DNA of 12,600 nt, taken from assembly GCA_028696365.1 (NCBI GenBank), contig JAQVHG010000033.1, positions 1 through 12,600 on the forward strand, in the 5' to 3' direction. Source of the DNA: Methanofollis sp. GTDB taxonomy: Archaea > Halobacteriota > Methanomicrobia > Methanomicrobiales > Methanofollaceae. The first letter of the stretch is position 1, and each line of letters begins with the position of its first letter. The notes beneath the pieces are model-generated. The model did no database searches. It saw only the letters and a program-made list of their open reading frames with translations, and was not told the origin of the DNA. This document shows positions 7,909-12,600 of this stretch, in pieces. Both the position numbers and the translations under genes were made by a program.

Positions 7909-8263
7909 CCTTCCAGAGAAAACCTCACTCAATGGGTGCGAGCGCGATTCAACCGCCTTCCTCTATCTTCAGGCCGGTGGCAACGCCCCCGGACCCCCAG
8001 GGGACCACGATAGGGTCGGGAAGGCAGAATAGATAACCATCAAGAGAGTGCTGCCGTCCTCGACCTATCGTGGCGCGGGGTGTGAGCGGAGCGAACTTGA
8101 GAAGATCTCTGATCTTCGAGGGTTCGGGGGGAACGAACGATAGTGAGTTCGAGAAAGTTTTCAATTTTCGCTGTGCGAGCGCCAGCGAGCTTGAGAAGAC
8201 CCGCAGGTCTTCGAGGGCCAGCCCCCCGCCAGAGAGATTCATCAAGAGGATTTCTACAGAGCC
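7909..8263 (-). mobile_element. MITE-like element, copy D, minus orientation
   Basis: The well-preserved end is gaggatttctacagagcc (8246-8263). The far end at 7909-7926 is decayed (11 of 18), and no target duplication remains. It contains a long hairpin: 23-bp arms at 8005-8027 and 8051-8073 (ccacgatagg opposite cctatcgtgg, with few mismatches) around a 23-base loop. It also has three stem-loop modules in a row (8081-8215). One arm of the GC hairpin found in other copies is replaced by these modules. It abuts the zinc-ribbon gene, ending 3 bp before that gene's stop codon on the plus-strand map, and occupies most of the gap upstream of the copper ATPase promoter. Confidence 0.75.
8081..8215 (+). 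repeat. Three tandem stem-loop modules inside copy D
   Basis: Units of about 40-50 bp, each with a head like gagcgnnagcgagcttga followed by a hairpin. The stems are gaagatc/gatcttc (8101-8107/8111-8117), gaaagtt/aattttc (8153-8159/8163-8169, one G-T pair) and gaagacc/ggtcttc (8195-8201/8206-8212). The stems differ in sequence but each stays self-complementary, so pairing rather than sequence is conserved. Confidence 0.8.
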
Positions 8264-8266
8264 TAA

Positions 8267-8365
8267 TCAACTCCACTCTTTGGCGTTGAGAAGTTTTACC
8301 TGGCATTTTCCACAATATTTTGCATCATCAGAGCATTGTGCATGGCAATCAGGACAGATCTGCAT
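8267..8365 (-). CDS. Very short zinc-ribbon protein
   Basis: A 32-residue protein beginning MQICPDC and containing YCGKC: two CxxC knuckles separated by ten residues (cysteines 4, 7, 18 and 21, plus an extra one at 11), the layout of the zinc_ribbon_2 type. Nothing else is encoded, so it is a free-standing zinc ribbon, or the remnant of a longer protein whose C-terminal part was lost. The open frame extends upstream to ATG codons at 8380 and 8383 (38 residues). I prefer the ATG at 8365 because the TATA box centred near 8394 would start transcription at about 8368, giving a leaderless mRNA. The TGA at 8267-8269 lies 3 bp from the end of element D. Its partner is unknown; such small ribbons often bind nucleic acid or other proteins. 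Confidence 0.62.
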   Translation of the reverse strand: MQICPDCHAQCSDDAKYCGKCQVKLLNAKEWS

Positions 8366-8386
8366 ATGGCATAGTCCCATCATTGG

Positions 8387-8403
8387 ATGAATATATTATT
8401 CAT
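8387..8403 (-). promoter_or_regulatory. TATA box inside a perfect 17-bp palindrome
   Basis: atgaata-tat-tattcat is a perfect inverted repeat (7-bp arms, 3-bp spacer). Its centre is the presumed TATA box of the zinc-ribbon gene, about 29 bp from the ATG at 8365. A dimeric regulator bound here would block TBP. The tract also lies between this gene and the stop of the MCM-like gene (8448), so a terminator role is possible, though the stem is AT-only and no U-tract follows. Confidence 0.5.
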
Positions 8404-8447
8404 GCCATGGCGTGTCAGTCCGCCAGGTACACAGCTGGAGATATCTC

Positions 8448-9686
8448 CTACCGGTAGGGTTCGAGGAGCATGATGGCGTCCCTGCTCCTCTTGCAATATC
8501 CCTTCTCGACCAGGGAATCGAGGGCCAGTTCAAAGTCGACCGGGGCGACGGTGACGGCGTCCATCGCCTCTACAATCGGGATAGTATAGTCTGCCCCGAA
8601 GACGTCGTAGCACTCGAAGTACACCCGCCGCCCTTCGCCGGTCAACTCATACATGTGGTGCGTCTTCATCGGGTACGACGAGATCTTCTCGGCCCTCTGG
8701 AACATCGACGACCACATGTCGACCACATACCTGACGTCCTCTTTTCTGATGTCAGGACTGGCCTGCAACCTGGCGTACGAGGAGGCCAGTCTCGGAACCG
8801 CATCCCCGATATTCTGGTTGAAAGGGACCTGGCCGGCGGAAAAATATTCGTCCCGCAGGCTATAGATCGCCTCGTGCATCATCTTTTCAATACCCTCAGG
8901 TGCTCCAGGCTTCAGGAGCAACCCGTCCAGCACCTGGGCAAGGATGACCCCTGCCTCCACGCCCTGGTTCTCACGATGCCCAGGGGAACATCTTCGTCGT
9001 GAGACCTCATCGATCACGATCGGGAGATCTGACACCACTTTTTCCGGTCTGAGAACGGCCTGGTTCACCTCTCCCCTGCTCTTCCTGACCGGGCGATCGG
9101 TCTCAGAGATCGAGTAATAGTACTCCGAACGTATCCTCCTGAACTCGGGGGGGATGATCTTCAATGGTCTCTGGAACAGGTCCCACTGGTAATTTTTCCC
9201 GAAGACCGCGGTCTTGATCCCTCCGGTCTCGCCGGTGATCGGAGGGGAAGAGAACGCAAACAGCGTCGAACAGGTCGCGATCTCCTGGACGATATCGGCC
9301 TCGCCTTTGTACGGATAGGTGAAGAAATCGATGATCTCCATGAAGTCGAGGTCTTTTCTCCGTGTCGCAAGGGGAGTGATGTCGAAGGGTTTCCACCCCG
9401 AGATCGTCTTTACATACAGATGGTCTTTGCAGGCCCTGTCCAGGAACACCGGTGTTCTCTCAGAGACCTCGACCTCGACGAACTCGTGCTCTGGAGGGGG
9501 AGAGGTCGGGGCATAATAGATCTCTTTTCTGGCCGTGGGCAGGAAGGGCGAGGGATGGAGAAAAAAATAGTGTCCGTCTCTTGTATCGTACTGGACATAA
9601 CCGACATTCTCGTATTCTGTATCGCAGGCGATCGCTCTCTCGACAACCGAAAGTTCAGCCCCAATCCAGCGGCTGTCCAATGCCAT
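8448..9686 (-). CDS. MCM-helicase-like protein lacking ATPase motifs (conserved hypothetical)
   Basis: A 412-residue protein I cannot name from memory. From residue 139 onward its layout follows the C-terminal half of archaeal MCM helicases. STLFAFSSP (140-148) sits like the sensor-1 strand (SILAAANP). The segment 166-200 runs like the stretch before and after MCM's SRFD finger, including PPEF opposite PPEL, but with IRSEYYY instead of SRFD. Residues 262-330 match the MCM lid (EAIYSLRDEY; RLASSYARLQAS then KEDV), and 350-412 look like the winged helix. No Walker A or Walker B is present; GETGGIKT (152-159) fits GxxGxxKT loosely but sits after the sensor-like strand. Residues 1-130 are unidentified and may be beta-rich. 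The ATG is 27 bp from a TATA box, so translation is leaderless. The MCM relation is inference by eye. Predicted role: a non-hydrolysing partner or relic of a replication helicase. Confidence 0.55.
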   Translation of the reverse strand: MALDSRWIGAELSVVERAIACDTEYENVGYVQYDTRDGHYFFLHPSPFLPTARKEIYYAPTSPPPEHEFVEVEVSERTPVFLDRACKDHLYVKTISGWKPFDITPLATRRKDLDFMEIIDFFTYPYKGEADIVQEIATCSTLFAFSSPPITGETGGIKTAVFGKNYQWDLFQRPLKIIPPEFRRIRSEYYYSISETDRPVRKSRGEVNQAVLRPEKVVSDLPIVIDEVSRRRCSPGHRENQGVEAGVILAQVLDGLLLKPGAPEGIEKMMHEAIYSLRDEYFSAGQVPFNQNIGDAVPRLASSYARLQASPDIRKEDVRYVVDMWSSMFQRAEKISSYPMKTHHMYELTGEGRRVYFECYDVFGADYTIPIVEAMDAVTVAPVDFELALDSLVEKGYCKRSRDAIMLLEPYR

Positions 9687-9708
9687 GATAGGAGATCATC
9701 ACGCCTCC

Positions 9709-9717
9709 GATATATAG
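9709..9717 (-). promoter_or_regulatory. TATA box of the MCM-like gene
   Basis: The tract gatatatag (CTATATATC on the minus strand) is centred 27 bp before the ATG at 9686, which puts transcription start at or next to the start codon. A GGAGG at about 9703-9707 is 17 bases from the ATG, too far to serve it. It is well placed for an ATG at about 9698 that opens only a 14-codon frame. Confidence 0.65.
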
Positions 9718-9795
9718 TTCTACGCCCGTTGAATTCAATTTCTCCAACCAGGCCCATAGAAAAATTGTGAAGGGGCTCAACAGTACGTCAGGGGG

Positions 9796-10154
9796 GATTT
9801 TTAGGTTCTGTAGAAATCCTCTGGACAGTTATCTTTGACGGGGGGTTGCACCCCCCGGACCCCCCGCCACACGATAGGGGGAGGACTGCAATCCCTCATG
9901 TTCGTCTATTGTGCCTTCCCAGTCCTATCTTCATCCCGGGGGACGACCGGAGGGAGTCGAGAAGATCTCTGATCTTCGCTGTGTGAACAGAGCGAGCATG
10001 AGAAGACGAAGTCTTCACTGACGACCGTAGGGAGTCAAGAAGATCTTTGATCTTCGCTGTCCGGGGGCGGAGCTCCCGGCGCAATATATGTGGGAAGGCA
10101 GTTGAGTTACGATCACACCAAGAATTTGTGAGGATTTCTACAGAGCCGATTTTT
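9796..10154 (+). mobile_element. MITE-like element, copy B, with 7-bp target duplication
   Basis: The element proper is about 9804-10147 (344 bp). The ends ggttctgtagaaatcctc (9804-9821) and gaggatttctacagagcc (10130-10147) are inverted repeats at 17 of 18 positions, the best in the window. The heptamer gattttt lies at 9796-9802 and 10148-10154; on the left one extra base separates it from the repeat. The interior runs GC hairpin ggggggt/acccccc (9840-9846/9850-9856), cacgatag core with hairpin partner cctatc, three stem-loop modules (9941-10057), ccgggag-type hairpin, right end. No coding capacity is evident. It lies upstream of the MCM-like promoter. Confidence 0.82.
9941..10057 (+). repeat. 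Three tandem stem-loop modules inside copy B
   Basis: Three units at a spacing of about 39 bp. Their stems are gaagatc/gatcttc (9961-9967/9971-9977), gaagac/gtcttc (10002-10007/10011-10016) and gaagatc/gatcttc (10039-10045/10049-10055), each with a 3-base loop. The heads (cgaccggagggagt, gaacagagcgagc, cgaccgtagggagt) are alternating variants. The arrangement parallels the module set in copy D. Confidence 0.8.
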
Positions 10155-10175
10155 GAGAATCAAAAAGATCGGGAT

Positions 10176-10238
10176 CTGGCTTTGTAGAATTCACCATGAA
10201 CCTTCGTTTCAAGCATACGCGATTGATAATTTTCTGAG
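10176..10238 (+). repeat. Second copy of the 60-bp end-plus-unique repeat
   Basis: Matches 4974-5036 (see there). It starts ggctttgtagaatt and shares ttcaagcatacg.gat. It lies between element copies B and C; together with the right end of B it forms a palindrome with arms at 10130-10147 and from about 10178, separated by some 30 bases. A short frame from the ATG at 10197 stops after 13 codons. Confidence 0.5.
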
Positions 10239-10289
10239 GTGCGCTTCGGCATGTGGGTGGGTGGTCGCTCTCAATCGCTTCCAAAACCC

Positions 10290-10549
10290 GAAAGTTCGGC
10301 TTTGTAGAAATGCTCTTGATGGTTATCTCTGCGGGGGGCTGGCCGCCCCCCGGTCCCCCCGCATCACGATAGGGAGGTGGACTGCACCCCCCTCTCTGCG
10401 GTCATCTCTCCGCCTTCCCAACTCTATCGCAATCCCGGGGGTCCGGGGGCAGCGCCCCTGCGGCGTGAGCAGGAGGGAAGGCGATGGATGAAGGTCACAG
10501 GGGGGTTGAGGTGATGAAAAGAGGATGGTTTCTACAGAGCCGAAAGTTC
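10290..10549 (+). mobile_element. MITE-like element, copy C, with exact 8-bp target duplication
   Basis: The element proper is 10298-10541 (244 bp). The ends ggctttgtagaaatgctc (10298-10315) and gatggtttctacagagcc (10524-10541) are inverted at 14 of 18 positions. The octamer gaaagttc abuts both ends exactly (10290-10297 and 10542-10549). The interior has the GC hairpin ggggggc/gcccccc (10333-10339/10345-10351), atcacgatag with partner ctatcg (10364-10373 and about 10424-10429), and a second GC hairpin ggggc/gcccc. It lacks the stem-loop modules of copies B and D, so modules are optional. It lies about 120 bp downstream of the toxin gene stop. Confidence 0.87.
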
Positions 10550-10662
10550 GGGATTTTTCTGGCAGTCGAATTTGAAATTTTGGCTCTATTGAAAACCTCC
10601 CGAGAAGATCGATCCCTGCGGCCTTCGCATCCTGACGATGAACGCTTCCTCGGGGCCAGCAC

Positions 10663-10998
10663 TCATTCGGCCTGAAGGATCTCAATGAGCCTGGTGGTGA
10701 CCGACTTCATGGCCTGATCATCGAGGTGGCCGGCCCGGTACAGAATAAGGTTGATGCTGGCGGAAAATATCCGATTTGGCCGGACGTTGCTTGATTTTCG
10801 GAGCGTTCCTTCGACAAAGTCAGTGTCGGTGATACCAATAGCGTAGCGGTCCCGGATCTGTTGACTCGTGATCTGGCAGAGGATGAGATCGTCACCACCG
10901 GGGGTAGCAACGACAAGGGCCGGACGTCGTTTCACGGTTGAGAGGTCTGAGAAGGGAAATGGTACGATAACAACATCGCCTTTTATAAATCGTCCCAC
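10663..10998 (-). CDS. MazF/PemK-family toxin of a type II toxin-antitoxin pair
   Basis: A 111-residue protein of normal length for the family, whose members are usually mRNA interferases that cut single-stranded RNA at short sites. The N-terminal GDVVIVPFPFSD (8-19) and RRPALVVA (24-31) are the family's hallmark strand and conserved Arg-Pro, and SNVRPNRIFSA (70-80) is the second conserved block. A GTG start at 10998 is preceded by GGAGGA about nine bases upstream inside the antitoxin gene. The two genes overlap by 16 bases, the usual coupled arrangement with the antitoxin first. The cleavage site and whether it is active cannot be told from sequence. Confidence 0.9.
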   Translation of the reverse strand: MGRFIKGDVVIVPFPFSDLSTVKRRPALVVATPGGDDLILCQITSQQIRDRYAIGITDTDFVEGTLRKSSNVRPNRIFSASINLILYRAGHLDDQAMKSVTTRLIEILQAE

Positions 10999-11180
10999 GC
11001 CTCGTCCTCCTCGGGCAGAAGCCAGTCTTTCCCAAGCACGGGCTCGCTCGCGAGGGCGGTGTCGGGAACGGCCTTCTGGCGCTTTGATTTCAGGAACCTG
11101 ATGAAACTAAGAACTTCTTCGGATGCCCTGGGCGAGAGGGTGTTCAACTCACTGATGATCTCTTCCTTGACCCGGCTCAT
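10983..11180 (-). CDS. Antitoxin partner of the MazF/PemK toxin
   Basis: A 65-residue acidic protein directly upstream of and overlapping the toxin. The N-terminal helix VKEEIISELNTLSPRASEEV and LSFIRFLKSKRQ (24-35) resemble the DUF2281-like antitoxins (EVLxFIxFLK pattern), likely the dimerising part. The C-terminal LLPEEDEAWDDL (54-65) is the acidic tail with Trp that typically occupies the toxin's RNA groove. The ATG at 11180 has GGTGA seven bases upstream (11188-11192), and a TATA box lies at 11249-11259. No canonical ribbon-helix-helix or AbrB DNA-binding motif is obvious, so whether it represses its own promoter is unclear. Confidence 0.82.
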   Translation of the reverse strand: MSRVKEEIISELNTLSPRASEEVLSFIRFLKSKRQKAVPDTALASEPVLGKDWLLPEEDEAWDDL

Positions 11181-11248
11181 GGCAGTTTCACCCTGGCAGG
11201 TGATCGTGTGGGAGGGAGTTTCCTTCTGGTGAGAATCTGTCTGCGTGC

Positions 11249-11259
11249 TATAATATATT
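11249..11259 (-). promoter_or_regulatory. Probable TATA box of the toxin-antitoxin operon
   Basis: The minus strand reads AATATATTATA in a 30-base AT-rich tract. Transcription from about 11228 would give a 48-nt leader carrying the GGTGA ribosome-binding site of the antitoxin. The rest of 11181-11448 holds nothing else I can support. Confidence 0.5.
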
Positions 11260-11439
11260 TTTTTAGAAATATGTATTTTTGGTGTACCTCTGTACGGTTT
11301 TTTCGGTCCTACGCCTGAAGGCCTGGACCTTCCTGCTCAGTCCCTTTACCTGCAAACTAAAGACCTGCAACAGGCTATCTTCGAGATTACTACGGGGCGA
11401 ATACGATGAAAGAGACACACAAGGGGCAGACACCCCCCT

Positions 11440-11470
11440 AAAAAAACCAGAGGCGCCCCAAGGCACCTCT
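11440..11470 (-). terminator. Hairpin plus U-tract terminator of the DUF2070 gene
   Basis: On the minus strand agaggtgcc, loop ttgg, ggcgcctct (one G-U pair), then gg and seven T. The stem begins inside the stop codon (11469-11471). This is a rho-independent-like structure, and archaea also terminate at U-tracts. Confidence 0.75.
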
Positions 11471-12600
11471 ACACAATCACCACATACGCGAGCACCGACA
11501 ACAAAAACGCCACTAGCAGCACCGCCAGGGAGAGGGGTGGGATGAAGACGAGCATGGCGTTCACCGTGCTTGCGAGCTCAGAGATCCGGTTCGAACCAAA
11601 GACCAGGACGTCCTCGCAGGCGGCCGAGGCCGAGGCCACCTCCGCATCAGCGAGGTCGGCGAGCGCCTCCTCCACCGCCTGCTTCGCAAATTTTGCGAGG
11701 ATGTCGGGGCTCACATGGAGCCCGAGCGGATTCTTGCCGGTGACGGTGTTGACGACATGCGAGTCCGAGGTCATCACCTCGCACTCATCGACGAGACCGC
11801 CGACCGCCTCGAGCACCGCGGGCCGCAGGTCGGTGACCATGTTGTTGCCATCGAAGAGGACATAGGCCGTCCGCTGCCCTGCGGTCTCGATGCCCAGGGC
11901 CTGCACCCCGCGGTCGCCGATCCCCTCCTCGCGGCTGAAAGGCATGGAGACACGGGCCGCGCCGGCCCTGAAGGGATGCACCGCTCCCCCGACAGAGTCG
12001 GAGATACACTGCTGCGCAACGGCGAGGTACTCGCTCCCCTCCTTCGAGGCGATGTGCACCGGCGAGGCGACGTCTGCCATGCAGTTATGGGCATCGACGA
12101 AGGCGCAATGCGCAAAACACCGGTGCGCCTCGGCCATCACCGTCATCCCGATCCCGAAGTCGACGTCCTCGGTCTTCTGCGGCCAGCGCGTCGAGACCAT
12201 CAGGAGGGCGTCGCCCATCGGTTGCGCAAGCACCTCCACCGACCCGACGCGGGTGTGGCGGGACGGTCCGGCACACGAGGAGTAGGGGAGATCTTCGAGC
12301 GAGTCCTGCACCGCCGCGACGATCTTCTCGCTCTCAGAGGCCGAGACCAGGTTGAAGTCGTGCGTCGAACACCCGTGGGCCGTCATCACCTCCTCAGGGA
12401 AAGCCTCGTAGACCGCACGGGTCAGGTTCCCGCCGCCGATCTCGCCCATCGGGCCTGGATGGACATTTGGGACCGTGAAGAGGATGTCGCGCACTCCCTC
12501 CCGCCTGAAGGCAAGACTCACCTGCGGGACCGAGACCTCCTCGCCGATCTCCCTGAAAAAGTCCTCCATACTCTTCGAGCCGTCGGTCATATGCTCGATG
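11469..12600 (-). CDS. DUF2070 family archaeal membrane protein, C-terminal part
   Basis: The frame stays open to the right edge (an ATG at 12590 is internal, preceded by in-frame I-E-H), so only the last 377 or so residues are here; full DUF2070 proteins are around 600 residues with several N-terminal membrane segments. The visible part is the soluble domain with the family's His-rich conserved blocks: VPNVHPGPMGEIGGGN (near residues 40-55 from the 12590 ATG), HGCSTHDFN, FVDAHN and NNMV. A hydrophobic stretch forms the last 30 residues (about 343-373), making one or two membrane segments at the very C-terminus. The family's function is unknown; the conserved His and Asp residues suggest a metal-dependent enzyme, which is inference. 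A terminator overlaps the stop codon. Confidence 0.88.
   Translation of the reverse strand, partial: IEHMTDGSKSMEDFFREIGEEVSVPQVSLAFRREGVRDILFTVPNVHPGPMGEIGGGNLTRAVYEAFPEEVMTAHGCSTHDFNLVSASESEKIVAAVQDSLEDLPYSSCAGPSRHTRVGSVEVLAQPMGDALLMVSTRWPQKTEDVDFGIGMTVMAEAHRCFAHCAFVDAHNCMADVASPVHIASKEGSEYLAVAQQCISDSVGGAVHPFRAGAARVSMPFSREEGIGDRGVQALGIETAGQRTAYVLFDGNNMVTDLRPAVLEAVGGLVDECEVMTSDSHVVNTVTGKNPLGLHVSPDILAKFAKQAVEEALADLADAEVASASAACEDVLVFGSNRISELASTVNAMLVFIPPLSLAVLLVAFLLSVLAYVVIV

Noticed and set aside
6773..8032. 419-codon plus-strand open frame
   Set aside because: It is antisense to the copper ATPase and element D, has low-complexity Asp/Arg/His-rich composition typical of a GC-rich shadow frame, and the opposite strand carries all P-type ATPase motifs.
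7949..8245. 98-codon minus-strand frame inside element D
   Set aside because: It lies wholly within the hairpin-rich element and its composition follows the repeats.
8438..8450. ggagatatctcc palindrome after the MCM-like stop as a terminator
   Set aside because: Short stem with no following U-tract on the minus strand.
9941..10057. CRISPR array
   Set aside because: The units are hairpins with variable stems and no unique spacers of constant length; no cas gene is present.
10153..10491. 112-codon plus-strand frame through element C
   Set aside because: It begins in the flank of element B and reads through the inverted repeat and hairpins of C; not conserved as protein.
11263..11466. 67-codon minus-strand frame between the terminator and the toxin-antitoxin promoter
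   Set aside because: It overlaps the terminator U-tract, lacks a ribosome-binding site, and shows no motif.

Overview
The window looks like a chromosomal stretch of a methanogenic archaeon, probably from the Methanomicrobiales. The grounds are a DUF2070 membrane protein (an archaeal family), archaeal TATA boxes with leaderless or near-leaderless starts, a class II archaeal tRNA-Leu, GC-rich genes separated by AT-rich promoters, and an MCM-like replication-protein relative. The placement is an inference, because no 16S or methanogenesis gene is present. Every protein gene I can support lies on the minus strand; only the tRNA is on the plus strand.

Layout: (1) 1-342 is the beginning of a well-coded minus-strand reading frame that leaves the window but has no start codon. 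(2) 536-760 holds a 5' half of tRNA-Leu followed by an intact tRNA-Leu(UAA). (3) 824-1271 holds two abutting inverted-repeat elements. (4) 1290-4493 is a large solitary Eco57I-type restriction-modification methylase. (5) 4578-5806 has no gene and is a mosaic of decayed element copies. (6) 5807-7762 is a CopB-type copper P-type ATPase with a TATA box and near-leaderless start. (7) 7909-8263 is another element copy, 3 bp from the stop of a very short zinc-ribbon protein (8267-8365) whose TATA box sits in a perfect palindrome. (8) 8448-9686 encodes a 412-residue protein that resembles the C-terminal half of MCM helicases but lacks ATPase motifs. (9) 9804-10541 holds two further element copies. 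(10) 10663-11180 is a MazF/PemK-type toxin-antitoxin pair. (11) 11440-12600 is the terminator and C-terminal part of a DUF2070 protein.

The main discovery is a family of 200-350 bp non-coding elements with about 18-bp terminal inverted repeats (ggctctgtagaaatcctc and relatives). Two copies are flanked by exact 8-bp direct repeats (acaaaatc at 1024/1264; gaaagttc at 10290/10542) and a third by a 7-bp repeat (gattttt at 9796/10148), as expected of transposed DNA. None carries a transposase. Inside are nested hairpins, including a modular stem-loop of about 40 bp that occurs seven times with different but still self-complementary stems. The elements fill nearly all long intergenic gaps and often sit just downstream of stop codons. 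The ends and the 8-bp duplication resemble IS6-family elements, so they may be MITEs mobilised by such an IS elsewhere in the genome.

The protein genes do not form one pathway. The methylase, the toxin-antitoxin pair, the tRNA fragment and the element density together mark this as accessory, rearrangement-prone DNA between more ordinary genes.
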